Program-made: the position numbers and the translations under genes | Part shown: piece after piece, positions 1-7,562 of the stretch | Position numbering within the stretch: position 1 is the first letter of the stretch | How the letters are laid out: each line of letters begins with the position of its first letter | DNA from: Bacteroidota bacterium | GTDB taxonomy: Bacteria > Bacteroidota > Bacteroidia > Flavobacteriales_D > Crocinitomicaceae | Length of the DNA: 15,630 bases | NCBI GenBank assembly: GCA_018825925.1 | Contig: JAHKAT010000237.1 | Coordinates: 1 to 15,630 of the forward strand | Direction of reading: 5' to 3' | The notes under the pieces: model-generated | Databases searched by the model: none | What the model saw: the letters and a program-made list of their open reading frames with translations, nothing else | Told to the model about the DNA's origin: nothing

Positions 1-122
1 ATGCCTATTATGGTGCTGCCTTGGCCATGATGACTTCATTTTTGGTGCAGTTTTTATTGACTTGGTGGTGGAGTCGAAAAATTGATCCCATGCCTTGGGG
101 CACATTTAATCGTAAGGGATGA
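1..122 (+). CDS. C-terminal end of a probable Wzx-like polysaccharide flippase (partial)
   Basis: The frame reading from base 3 is open from the window edge to a TGA at 120-122 and gives about 39 residues. It begins AYYGAALAMMTSFLVQFLL, a Gly/Ala-rich hydrophobic helix, and ends in a short basic tail after WWWSRKIDPMPWG. A last transmembrane helix with a 'YGAALA' turn followed by a short cytoplasmic tail is common at the C-terminus of polysaccharide flippases (Wzx, MATE-like MOP superfamily). The stop overlaps the start of the next gene in an ATGA, so the two are probably co-transcribed and translationally coupled, which fits a flippase-polymerase pair. The family call rests on a short fragment and on context; the existence of the coding end is much surer than its identity. 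Confidence 0.55.
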   Translation, partial: AYYGAALAMMTSFLVQFLLTWWWSRKIDPMPWGTFNRKG

Positions 123-1366
123 AGGGTATAAAAGAGTTTTTTAGAGGTTTTACTGTATCAGATTACTTGTTCGTTTTCGTTCTTCTAACGATGTGTTGGT
201 CGGTCAAATATGCTCCAATTGGAATCTGTATTCTGGTAGTAGTTGGAATAAAAAACTGGGTAAAATCAACATCTTTACTTCAATCAATACTAGATTGGAA
301 GTCGCCTAGTTTTTGGTTAATGTTGTTTTTTATTTGGCATGTAATTGGTCTACTTTGGACGGATAATTTCCGTTTTGCATGGTCTGATATTGGAATGAAA
401 ATACATTTTTTATTTGTTCCTTTTATACTTGCGAGTGTTCACTTCAGTTTCTCTAAAAATAAAGCATTACAGCTCTGGATTTGGAGTTTAGCGCTGACAG
501 TGGTCGCCAATTTATTGTTTTCCTCAGTGCAGTCGATCTATTATCCTGAAGACAATCACTGGGGATTTTTCTTAGAGTCTGAGTTCTCTCACTGGATGCA
601 CCGAAGTTATTATGGAACATACACGGCATTGGCGGCGATTACTGTTTTATTTTTGAAACCCTTTACTTTCAAAAGAGTTCTATGGGGTGATTTTGGCGTT
701 TTTGTTTTATTGTCTTTTGCTACCTTTTTAACGGGGTCGAAAGCAGCTTTTCTGTTAATCTTTTTAGGAATAGGGATGTATTTGCTGCGGGTATTGAAAA
801 ATCAAAAACGAAGTCCTATAAAATTGATTTTAGGCACGCTGGTATCCATTGGAATTCTTGTACTTGTTTTACCAAAAACCACGGTAGGCTTGCGTCTTGC
901 AGAAATCCCCAAGGCCCTAAAAAACATGCAAACGGCTGGAAATAATGATGTTGAGACTAATGCTTCACGATTAATTGTTTGGTCGACAAGCTACAAGTTA
1001 ATCACAGAAAAATATTGGTTGACTGGAGCTGGAACGGGCGATGGTAAAGATGAATTAATTTCCAAAAATTATGAATTAGGAAACATTGGTGTTGCCGACA
1101 AAAAGTTAAATTCCCACAATCAATACCTCAATTCGTGGCTTCAACTAGGCTTGGTTGGAATATTTAGTTTGTTGATGATTTTTGTTACCTCAATCCGAAT
1201 AGGTTTTCAAAAAAGGTCAGTTCATGAGTTGTGTTTAAGTATAGGTTTAATGATCACATTTTTGTTCGAATCTTTTATAGAAACTCAAGCGGGGATTATT
1301 CCGTTCTGTGTCCTAATTTGTTTGCTGAGCTTGAAGTCAGAACCAATCAAGCTTTCGAACGTTTAA
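119..1366 (+). CDS. O-antigen polymerase / ligase family membrane protein (Wzy/WaaL-like)
   Basis: This 415-residue protein is mostly hydrophobic helices, with about ten to twelve predicted spans. It has the layout of the O-antigen ligase/polymerase superfamily: a central TGSKA motif (residues 205-209) starting a helix, then a large periplasmic loop (about 255-338) with a conserved Arg in SRLIVW (R284), a glycine-rich turn TGAGTGDG (302-309) and SHNQYL (332-337) just before the last helices. In known members the loop Arg and the H-x-Q/N-x-x motif take part in joining glycan repeats or moving glycan to lipid A core or protein. Polymerase and ligase cannot be told apart from sequence alone. The start overlaps the upstream stop (ATGA). 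The 3' end converges on the CMP-sugar synthetase gene and overlaps its stop by four bases. Confidence 0.85.
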   Translation: MKGIKEFFRGFTVSDYLFVFVLLTMCWSVKYAPIGICILVVVGIKNWVKSTSLLQSILDWKSPSFWLMLFFIWHVIGLLWTDNFRFAWSDIGMKIHFLFVPFILASVHFSFSKNKALQLWIWSLALTVVANLLFSSVQSIYYPEDNHWGFFLESEFSHWMHRSYYGTYTALAAITVLFLKPFTFKRVLWGDFGVFVLLSFATFLTGSKAAFLLIFLGIGMYLLRVLKNQKRSPIKLILGTLVSIGILVLVLPKTTVGLRLAEIPKALKNMQTAGNNDVETNASRLIVWSTSYKLITEKYWLTGAGTGDGKDELISKNYELGNIGVADKKLNSHNQYLNSWLQLGLVGIFSLLMIFVTSIRIGFQKRSVHELCLSIGLMITFLFESFIETQAGIIPFCVLICLLSLKSEPIKLSNV

Positions 1367-2052
1367 ATTTCTTTTGCTTTCGCAATTGTTTCCGCTAACC
1401 ACCAATCTTCTTCGGTATCGATGTCTAAACCGTCTAAAAATGGCACAACCATTGGTCTGATTTTGTCAAAATGTACCCAACTTTTTTCTCGCAATGATGC
1501 AATATGAAAAATGTACAACAAACCGTTTACATCATACATTGGTGAAATATCTTGCCTTCGAACGACTTCATTTTTTTGAAACTTTTCAATAAAATCACCT
1601 TTTTGCTCAAACAATGTGTAAAATGGGTGACCTTTAGGCTCGTTTACCGCAACCACGGCTTGATCGCCTTCTTCATAAAGTGATAGGGCACGCTCAATGT
1701 GTTGAAGAGTTCTAAAGGGACTAGTTGGCTGAAGCAAGATTAAAAACTCAGGCTTAGTAATTGATTTATCAATAGCGTCAATCATTACCTCAAGCATTCC
1801 TGAGGTATCGGAAGCAAGATGTTCCTCTCTCATTAGGCAGGTAATACCGCTATTTTGATGTGCATCAAGAAGCTCTTGGCTATCCGTAGAAAGTACGATT
1901 CCGTCTTTCGAACTAATTTTTTTGGCTAGCTCAATTGCTCGACTCGTCAGAGACATCCCTTGATTAAATGGTTTAACGTTTTTATTAGGAACGCCTTTAG
2001 ATCCAGCTCGGGCTGGTATTAAGATCAAACATCTTTTAGGATCCAGTGCCAT
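1363..2052 (-). CDS. legF: CMP-nonulosonic acid cytidylyltransferase (LegF/NeuA family)
   Basis: This 229-residue cytosolic enzyme is expected to activate the nonulosonic acid with CTP, giving the CMP-sugar used by a glycosyltransferase. The N-terminal CTP-binding loop IPARAGSKGVPNKN (12-25) is the family signature, followed by LQPTSPFRT (108-116), RRQD (165-168), NG at 176-177 and an acidic C-terminal DGLDIDTEEDW (207-217) like that of NeuA proteins. Length is normal for a single-domain enzyme. The start ATG shares one base with the stop of the upstream nucleotidyltransferase gene (TAATG), so translation is probably coupled. Neighbouring LegB/LegC/LegI/LegG homologues point to a legionaminic-type substrate rather than plain N-acetylneuraminate; substrate choice is an inference from context. 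Confidence 0.9.
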   Translation of the reverse strand: MALDPKRCLILIPARAGSKGVPNKNVKPFNQGMSLTSRAIELAKKISSKDGIVLSTDSQELLDAHQNSGITCLMREEHLASDTSGMLEVMIDAIDKSITKPEFLILLQPTSPFRTLQHIERALSLYEEGDQAVVAVNEPKGHPFYTLFEQKGDFIEKFQKNEVVRRQDISPMYDVNGLLYIFHIASLREKSWVHFDKIRPMVVPFLDGLDIDTEEDWWLAETIAKAKEI

Positions 2053-3095
2053 TAAAATTGTATGTGTTTAATATCTTCTTGTGCTTTGATGTAATCCTCA
2101 TGTTTCCCAATGTCCAACCAATAATGAATTATCGGATAATTGACCAGTGAATTTCCGTCTTTCATCAGTTGATCCATCAAGTCGGTCGCGTTATAGTGTT
2201 CGCCTTTTGGGATATGTTTTAAGAAACTTTTCTTAATAAGATAAATTCCTGCATTTGAATAATAGGTATAGGATGGTTTTTCACGAAGAGACTTAATTTG
2301 GTCGCCTTTGGTTTCTAATACGCCGTAAGGGATTTCTACACGGTAAGGTATACTTGCAACCGCCATATCGGCATCCTTTTCAATGAAAAATTTATAAAAA
2401 TCTTCAAAATCTATATTGGTCAATAAGTCTGAGTTCATCACCAAAATTGCATCTGATGTGATCGTTTGTATTAAACCTACTGAGCCTAAAGTACCTAGTG
2501 GCTTGTCTTCATGTATGTACTGAATATTTAACCCTTTAGAAGAACCGTCCTGTAAATAGGCCTCAATTTGTTCGGCTTTGTATTTTACAGAGATCGATAT
2601 TTTCTCAATTCCGTAAAGTGCCAATCGGTCTATATTGTGCTCTATGATTGGTTTTCCGCCTACTTTTAACAGTGGCTTTGGGGTTTCGTCTGTTAAAGGT
2701 CTTAATCGTTCACCTCTGCCACCCGCCATTATCACAACCTCCACAGGTAACACAGAGCGTAAAGCGTGTAAATCTAAGAGCTTTACTATTCGGCCTTCAT
2801 GGTCTAAAATCGGAAAGAAATAGATTTGTTGTTCTTTGAAAGCATTTATTTTCGCAACCGAATATTCGTCTTCTTGAATAAACCGAAAAGAAGTATGCAT
2901 GATTTTTTCTACACTTTCAGAAAGGGAAAGCTCTTCCAAAAGACCTCGTCGAATATCTCCATCGGTTACAGTTCCAAGTACTTTGTCGCGATCATTAACA
3001 ACGAAAACAGGATTGCCATTCAGTTCATTCAAACGTACCAAGCATTCTTTAATACTTGAGGTGTTTGATAATTTATGCAATGAAATGTCAATCAT
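2052..3095 (-). CDS. ptmE: CBS-domain sugar-1-phosphate nucleotidyltransferase (PtmE-like)
   Basis: The 347-residue protein has two parts. Residues about 8-112 form a CBS pair, with GTVTDGDIRRGLL (41-53) as the clear ligand-loop motif. Residues 118-347 form a nucleotidyltransferase of the NTP_transferase family, with the signature AGGRGERLRPLTDETPKPLL (124-143), the metal-binding NSD (221-223) and LDIGKHEDY (327-335) near the end. The same architecture occurs in Campylobacter PtmE, which makes GDP-glucosamine from glucosamine-1-phosphate to feed the GDP-linked legionaminic acid route. Here it lies 10 bases after the FemAB-like gene and overlaps legF. The CBS domain suggests adenine-nucleotide control, as is common for CBS pairs. 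PtmA and PtmF, the partners in Campylobacter, are not in the window, so the exact sugar remains uncertain. Confidence 0.8.
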   Translation of the reverse strand: MIDISLHKLSNTSSIKECLVRLNELNGNPVFVVNDRDKVLGTVTDGDIRRGLLEELSLSESVEKIMHTSFRFIQEDEYSVAKINAFKEQQIYFFPILDHEGRIVKLLDLHALRSVLPVEVVIMAGGRGERLRPLTDETPKPLLKVGGKPIIEHNIDRLALYGIEKISISVKYKAEQIEAYLQDGSSKGLNIQYIHEDKPLGTLGSVGLIQTITSDAILVMNSDLLTNIDFEDFYKFFIEKDADMAVASIPYRVEIPYGVLETKGDQIKSLREKPSYTYYSNAGIYLIKKSFLKHIPKGEHYNATDLMDQLMKDGNSLVNYPIIHYWLDIGKHEDYIKAQEDIKHIQF

Positions 3096-3105
3096 AAAAT
3101 GTGAG

Positions 3106-4155
3106 TTAAAGTCTATAAAATTGCAAAATAGATTTTACTTGGTCATATTTTTCCTGACCATTTTGATTTATAAAATCCTGTATAATTTTTTTGTATTGCT
3201 CTTGATTATGTATTCTTTTTCCTATAAAGAACTTTTTCGTGATAGGTGAAAAGTTTCGCTTGAATTTAAATAAAGGATTGTCCCAATCATTGGTCAATCC
3301 ACCACCAAAATTCACTTTTTTCAATCCTCGTTCGTGCGCCCATTCGCAGGTTTTAGCAAGCAAAAGATTAGAAGCAGGAACTTTTGGATATTCTAAATTC
3401 CTTGCTGAAAGGTAATAAGTGAGCAACTCTCCATGTTCGAAAAACAAGGCCGTAGCATATACTTCTTTGTTTCGAGTCACTTGACTGATCCAAACGGATT
3501 GGGGTAGCTTATTTATAAGCTCTTGGTAATAACTGCGATCGAAAAAATAAAAATCCGTTGCCCCAGCATTGTGCATGGTAGCTGCATATAGTTCAACAAA
3601 ATCGTTAATATCCTTTATTTCGAATGGTTTTATGCCGAATTCGAATCCGTCTTTTATCAGTTTTCGAACAACATTTCGGTTGGTGGATGAAAAGGAATTT
3701 TTCCAAAGATCTTCAATGTTTTGAGTTACATCTGCTACAACTATAGTGCGATTGTGTAGATTGACTATGTTTTCTTGAAAAACAAGTTCTTCCTCATTTT
3801 GTAAAATAGGGTGGTAACGAACGAATTCTGTGACTATGTTTTTATTTGTGGCGTACTCCAAAAAGTGCTTTTCAGCTTCTAATGATAAATTCTTATCTGT
3901 TGTAAAAGGGCCAGCGTATCCATAAGGGGAGCTGATATCAAGCCATTCTGAATTTGGTATTGGCAGCAATAAATACGGATACATCCAAACCTTATCTCCT
4001 GTTGAAACTGTAAAAATTTCAAATTCACCATTTTGTAATTCTGCTTCGCAAGCTAAAAAACCAGGATGGAAATAGATATCGGCACGAAGTAATTGTGGGC
4101 CAAATTTCTCAATGAATTTTTCGTGGTTTCGAGAATCAAAAACTTCAATATTCAT
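3106..4155 (-). CDS. FemAB/GNAT-fold acyl- or aminoacyl-transferase in the nonulosonate cluster
   Basis: This 349-residue soluble protein has the hallmarks of the FemAB-like / Acetyltransf_6 group. An N-terminal half contains SSPYGYAGP (75-83) and EFVRYHP (110-116), then comes a basic stretch NRNVVRKLIKDGFEF (159-173), and a C-terminal acyltransferase half has ASNLLLAKTCEWAHERGLK (261-279) followed by VNFGGG (281-286) and LFKFKRNF (295-302). Relatives use aminoacyl-tRNA or acyl-CoA to acylate an amino group on cell-wall or sugar precursors. It lies where a LegH N-acetyltransferase would be expected and is probably the first gene of the downstream half of the cluster, 10 bases before ptmE. A -7 box lies upstream. 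It may acylate the amino group created by LegC, or add an amino acid later; the donor and target cannot be read from sequence. It has no signal peptide. Confidence 0.75.
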   Translation of the reverse strand: MNIEVFDSRNHEKFIEKFGPQLLRADIYFHPGFLACEAELQNGEFEIFTVSTGDKVWMYPYLLLPIPNSEWLDISSPYGYAGPFTTDKNLSLEAEKHFLEYATNKNIVTEFVRYHPILQNEEELVFQENIVNLHNRTIVVADVTQNIEDLWKNSFSSTNRNVVRKLIKDGFEFGIKPFEIKDINDFVELYAATMHNAGATDFYFFDRSYYQELINKLPQSVWISQVTRNKEVYATALFFEHGELLTYYLSARNLEYPKVPASNLLLAKTCEWAHERGLKKVNFGGGLTNDWDNPLFKFKRNFSPITKKFFIGKRIHNQEQYKKIIQDFINQNGQEKYDQVKSILQFYRL

Positions 4156-4196
4156 GGAAACTAATTTCGCGGGGATTTTGTTTTTATTAGTACAAA

Positions 4197-4204
4197 CAAA
4201 GATA
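4197..4204 (-). promoter_or_regulatory. Bacteroidota -7 box TATCTTTG upstream of the FemAB-like gene
   Basis: The minus strand reads TATCTTTG, a full match to the TAnnTTTG box used by Bacteroidota housekeeping sigma factor, in the 68-base gap between the legG stop and the start at 4155. Transcription would start about 35-40 bases before the ATG. A TTG lies only 13 bases upstream, too close for the usual 17-23 base spacing, so the -33 element is weak. The box suggests that the FemAB-like gene, ptmE and legF can be expressed apart from legB-legG. Confidence 0.45.
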
Positions 4205-4223
4205 GAAATATCTAAGTCAATTG

Positions 4224-5384
4224 TTAAAAAGTGGATTTTTTGTACAAGAGATTTTCGAATGGAATTTGTTTAATGAAATCAATGATTTTAGAACTGGCAT
4301 TTCCATCGCCATAAATATTCGATGCATGGATGTAGCTTTCTTTAAATTCTTCAGAAGTCAATTTTGGAATTGAAGCTAAAATGGTTTTAAGGTCTACAGG
4401 GCAATCCATCACATTTTTATTTCTCAAACGTCCGGCTTGTCGGTTTCCAATATTTAAAACAGGCAAGCCAAAACTTTGAGCCTCAATAATGCCACTGCTC
4501 GAATTTCCTAGTACATATTTTGCACATTTCAAAGCGGAATAATAGTTGGTTTTACCCAAGCTTTTTACAAAATGAATACGAGGATTAGAAGCTGACCATT
4601 TAGATAATGTTTCGTTAATTATTTGGCCACCAACATCTACATTGGCTGCTGTAAATAAATATTGATCGTTGGTGTGCGCTAATAACCCAGTAAGGAGTTC
4701 ATCCAGAAAGGTTTGATCGATGGTTTGTCCTATCGTTTCGCTGTGTATTGTCGCAAGTACAAATGGTACTCCTTTTAATAAATTATACTTTTCATATAAT
4801 TCCTTTTCAGAAGTGAAGGACATCGAAAGTATGCTATCCAAACTCGGTTCGCCAGAAACACAAATTCGCCAAGCTTCTTCGCCCATTCTCAGAATATTTT
4901 CTCGGTATGTTTCTGTGGCAGGAAAATGAAGGTGACTCATTTTGGTAACCGCATGACGGATTTGATCGTCAGTTGCGCCTTCGGTAACTTCACCTCCTGA
5001 GAGATGCGCAATGGGAATGCCTGCAAACAAGGAGGCTGAAACCACAGGGATTAACTCCGATCTATCGCCAAGAACGAGCAATAAATCGAGATGATTTTCT
5101 GAGAAATAATCAGCCAATGCAATTTGAAGTCGACCATTCGATTTAGAAATCGCTAAAGCACCACTTTCATCCTCTTGCATACAATTGAATTCGGCAGCGA
5201 TAGGAAAATTATCGTTTTTTATTTCCTCAATGGTTTTTCCTTGACTCTCCAAAAAATGAGCTCCTGCCACCAATAAATTTAAATCAAAGGCCTCGTCATC
5301 ATGAATGTCTTTTAATAGTGGTTTTAGCGGACCATATTCAGATCTTGCGGCTGTAAAAACGGCTATTTTTATCGGTTTTCTCAT
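4224..5384 (-). CDS. legG: UDP-N-acetylglucosamine 2-epimerase, hydrolysing (LegG/NeuC family)
   Basis: The 386-residue enzyme belongs to the NeuC/WecB epimerase family. In legionaminic synthesis, LegG removes the nucleotide from the 2,4-diamino-trideoxy-glucose intermediate and inverts C2, giving the manno-configured sugar for LegI. Visible motifs are the N-terminal TAARSEYGPL (11-20), LGDRSE (105-110), HLSGGEVTEGATDDQIRH (127-144), GNSSSGIIEA (293-302), NIGNRQAGR (311-319) and YGDGNAS (358-364). The frame is open 7 codons further upstream (to 5405), but the ATG at 5384 forms an ATGA overlap with the legI stop and begins directly at the first beta strand (MRKPIKIAVF), so it is preferred. A simple sialic-acid NeuC role is possible on sequence alone, but legB and legC next door favour the legionaminic route. 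Confidence 0.9.
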   Translation of the reverse strand: MRKPIKIAVFTAARSEYGPLKPLLKDIHDDEAFDLNLLVAGAHFLESQGKTIEEIKNDNFPIAAEFNCMQEDESGALAISKSNGRLQIALADYFSENHLDLLLVLGDRSELIPVVSASLFAGIPIAHLSGGEVTEGATDDQIRHAVTKMSHLHFPATETYRENILRMGEEAWRICVSGEPSLDSILSMSFTSEKELYEKYNLLKGVPFVLATIHSETIGQTIDQTFLDELLTGLLAHTNDQYLFTAANVDVGGQIINETLSKWSASNPRIHFVKSLGKTNYYSALKCAKYVLGNSSSGIIEAQSFGLPVLNIGNRQAGRLRNKNVMDCPVDLKTILASIPKLTSEEFKESYIHASNIYGDGNASSKIIDFIKQIPFENLLYKKSTF

Positions 5385-6403
5385 GTGAAATCTATGTGTT
5401 TCCAATCAAGAGCATCCCACTTATTGAGGTTCGTTTTTATTTTTTTTCCTAAAATTTGCTCATATAAATCTACAGGAATAAATTTCATAGGACGCCTTCC
5501 CACCAAACAATCTTCTGAAATTACGTCGCCTGCTTTTAGTTCACGGTTGACATACAAACCTTTTCCAACCACTTTTTTTGTTTCCTTTTCTACTTTTTGA
5601 ATTCTTTTGATACCGTCACCAAGTGCTAGTTCAACAGCTCTAATTCCATCCACCATTTCTTTAAGTTCTTCGGGGTTTAATGAAGCCTTATGGTCTGGAC
5701 CCGGTAAGTTTTTATCAAGAGTAAAGTGTTTTTCAATAACCCGAGCACCTAGAGCTGCTGCGGCAATTGAGATCGCTATTCCGTCAGTGTGATCGGAGTA
5801 TCCTACGGCGCATTTAAAAACAGATTGTATGGTATCCATTGCTTTTAAATTGACCGTTTCCAATGGTGCTGGATACTCTGAGGTACAATGTAAAATGGTG
5901 ATTTCAGGAGTTCCATTGTCGAGAAGTGTGTAATAGGCCGTTTCTACGTCTGCTAAATTAGACATGCCAGTTGATAGTATCACTGGTAATTTCTTTTGAG
6001 CAATCTGTTTTAAATAAAGAAGGTTTCCTATTTCCCCTGAACCTACTTTTAATAGGTTGATTTTTAGCTCATCAACTAAAAAATCCAAGCTTCTTTTCTC
6101 ATCAGGAGTTGACAGAAAGTCGATGTTTTGTTCTTTGGAATAGCGTTGTAATTCTTTAAAATCATCATAACTTAACTCAAGCGATTTGAGCATTTGAAAC
6201 TGTGAGCCATCACCATCATTTTTCGTTTGGTACTCTGCTTTGGGTGCATCTGTGGTGATTAGTTCTTCGGTTACCCACGTTTGAAATTTCACACAATCAA
6301 CTCCTGCTTTTTTTCCAGCATCAATAAGTTGTTTAGCCATTTCTAAGCTTCCGTTGTGGTTAACGCCAGCTTCTGCTATAATGTAAATTTTATCTTCAAA
6401 CAT
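5381..6403 (-). CDS. legI: N-acylneuraminate / legionaminic acid synthase (LegI/NeuB family)
   Basis: This 340-residue cytosolic enzyme condenses the manno-sugar with phosphoenolpyruvate to form the nine-carbon acid. The TIM-barrel part carries IAEAGVNHNG (9-18), KFQTW (39-43), HCTSEYPAP (172-180), GYSDHT (201-206) and EKHFTLDKNLPGPDH (224-238), all characteristic of NeuB proteins, including the metal-binding histidines at 226 and 238. Residues about 282-337 form the C-terminal SAF (antifreeze-like) domain, with VGRRP (301-305) reaching the partner active site in the dimer. Length is typical. It starts 10 bases after the legC stop and overlaps legG by four bases at its end. Substrate is inferred as 2,4-diacylamino-2,4,6-trideoxymannose from the neighbours. 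Confidence 0.93.
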   Translation of the reverse strand: MFEDKIYIIAEAGVNHNGSLEMAKQLIDAGKKAGVDCVKFQTWVTEELITTDAPKAEYQTKNDGDGSQFQMLKSLELSYDDFKELQRYSKEQNIDFLSTPDEKRSLDFLVDELKINLLKVGSGEIGNLLYLKQIAQKKLPVILSTGMSNLADVETAYYTLLDNGTPEITILHCTSEYPAPLETVNLKAMDTIQSVFKCAVGYSDHTDGIAISIAAAALGARVIEKHFTLDKNLPGPDHKASLNPEELKEMVDGIRAVELALGDGIKRIQKVEKETKKVVGKGLYVNRELKAGDVISEDCLVGRRPMKFIPVDLYEQILGKKIKTNLNKWDALDWKHIDFT

Positions 6404-6413
6404 TTTTTCAGTT

Positions 6414-7562
6414 TTAAGGTTGAAAGCTACTCGGTAGATTTACAATTCGCTCTTCTAACCATTCAGAATTGCTTAAATCTCCACAAGGAGCATCTTTAAA
6501 GGCAGGAAGTTTATTCATTAAAGTCCAAATCGGTCGCGTCATTACTCCATGGTCATTGCTGAATTTTAGAAAAGCATCTCTTTCCGTTTTGTCTTTCAGT
6601 TGAATGGTATTTAACCAATAATTGGCCGTGGTATTTAAACGTTCTGTAATTACGGTAATTTCGAATTTTGGAATGTTTTCGATATAAATTTGAGCAGTTA
6701 TTCGCTTGTTTTTTAAAATTTCATTGAGCTGCTCCAATTGAGCACAAGCCAGTGCTGCATTAATATTAGGCATCCTATAATTGTAACCTATTTCATCGTG
6801 GAAAAATTCGTATGGATGACTCTTTTTTGCTGTGGTGGTCAAATGCTTTGCTCGCATCGCCATCTCTTCATTATTGGTCACGATAGCCCCTCCTCCACCA
6901 GAAGTCACTGTTTTATTACCATTAAAGCTAAACGCGGAAATATCGCCAAAAGTACCTGAGTGACGACCGTGTATATAACTTCCTAAAGATTCAGCAGCGT
7001 CTTCAACGACTATGATGTTGTGCTTTTTACAGATACTCGCGATTTCCTCAATTCGGCACATAAATCCAAAAGTGTGCATAGGAACACAAGCTTTGATTCT
7101 TTGTCCTGTGCTTTTAAGAACGCAATGACCTGTTTCACTTTGCTTCGTTTCATTCTTTAAAAAGATAGCTAAAGCATCTGGCGAAAAACCAAGTGTATCA
7201 AGGTCGACATCAATAAAATAAGGAGTTGCTCCAAGGTAAGAAATAGCATTGGCGGTCGCAACAAAAGTCAGCGCTTGAGTAAGGACTATATCTTTTGATT
7301 CAACTCCGGCAACCAACATAGCCATATGCAATGCAGCTGTTCCATTCATTGTTGCCACGGCATATTTAGCACCTGTAATTTCAACCATCATATCCTCAAA
7401 TCGATTGACAAATGGCCCTACAGAAGAAACGAAAGTAGAATCAATGCATTCTATCAAATATTCCTTTTCTTTTCCGCCAAAATAAGGTGCATGGAGTGGA
7501 ATGAAATCTGCTCCAAATCTTTGACGAACAATGTCTACGACTCCTTGAAAACGAGTTTCCAT
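6414..7562 (-). CDS. legC: LegC-type PLP-dependent sugar aminotransferase
   Basis: The 382-residue protein is a DegT/DnrJ/EryC1 family aminotransferase that should place an amino group on C4 of the 4-keto-6-deoxy sugar made by LegB. Motifs are MNGTAALH (72-79) for phosphate binding, EDAAESLG (187-194) for the Asp that holds the pyridine nitrogen, and SFNGNKTVTSGGGG (212-225) with Lys217 as the PLP Schiff-base lysine. The C-terminal ERIVNLPSS (371-379) is a typical ending of LegC proteins. An in-frame GTG lies one codon upstream (7565), but the ATG is adjacent and shares one base with the legB stop (TGATG), so it was chosen. A perosamine-type aminotransferase would look similar; context sets the choice. 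Confidence 0.9.
   Translation of the reverse strand: METRFQGVVDIVRQRFGADFIPLHAPYFGGKEKEYLIECIDSTFVSSVGPFVNRFEDMMVEITGAKYAVATMNGTAALHMAMLVAGVESKDIVLTQALTFVATANAISYLGATPYFIDVDLDTLGFSPDALAIFLKNETKQSETGHCVLKSTGQRIKACVPMHTFGFMCRIEEIASICKKHNIIVVEDAAESLGSYIHGRHSGTFGDISAFSFNGNKTVTSGGGGAIVTNNEEMAMRAKHLTTTAKKSHPYEFFHDEIGYNYRMPNINAALACAQLEQLNEILKNKRITAQIYIENIPKFEITVITERLNTTANYWLNTIQLKDKTERDAFLKFSNDHGVMTRPIWTLMNKLPAFKDAPCGDLSNSEWLEERIVNLPSSFQP

Noticed and set aside
2821..2828. Plus-strand TAGATTTG matching the -7 consensus
   Set aside because: It lies inside ptmE on the antisense strand, with no plus-strand gene downstream; such a short motif is expected by chance in AT-rich DNA.
2635..3249. Several open frames of 60-116 codons on the plus strand opposite ptmE and the FemAB-like gene
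   Set aside because: They are antisense to genes with clear conserved motifs, have low-complexity products and lack promoters or family resemblance.
5385..5405. Longer legG start giving seven extra residues
   Set aside because: It would overlap legI by 25 bases, while the ATG at 5384 makes a normal ATGA junction and begins at the first conserved strand.
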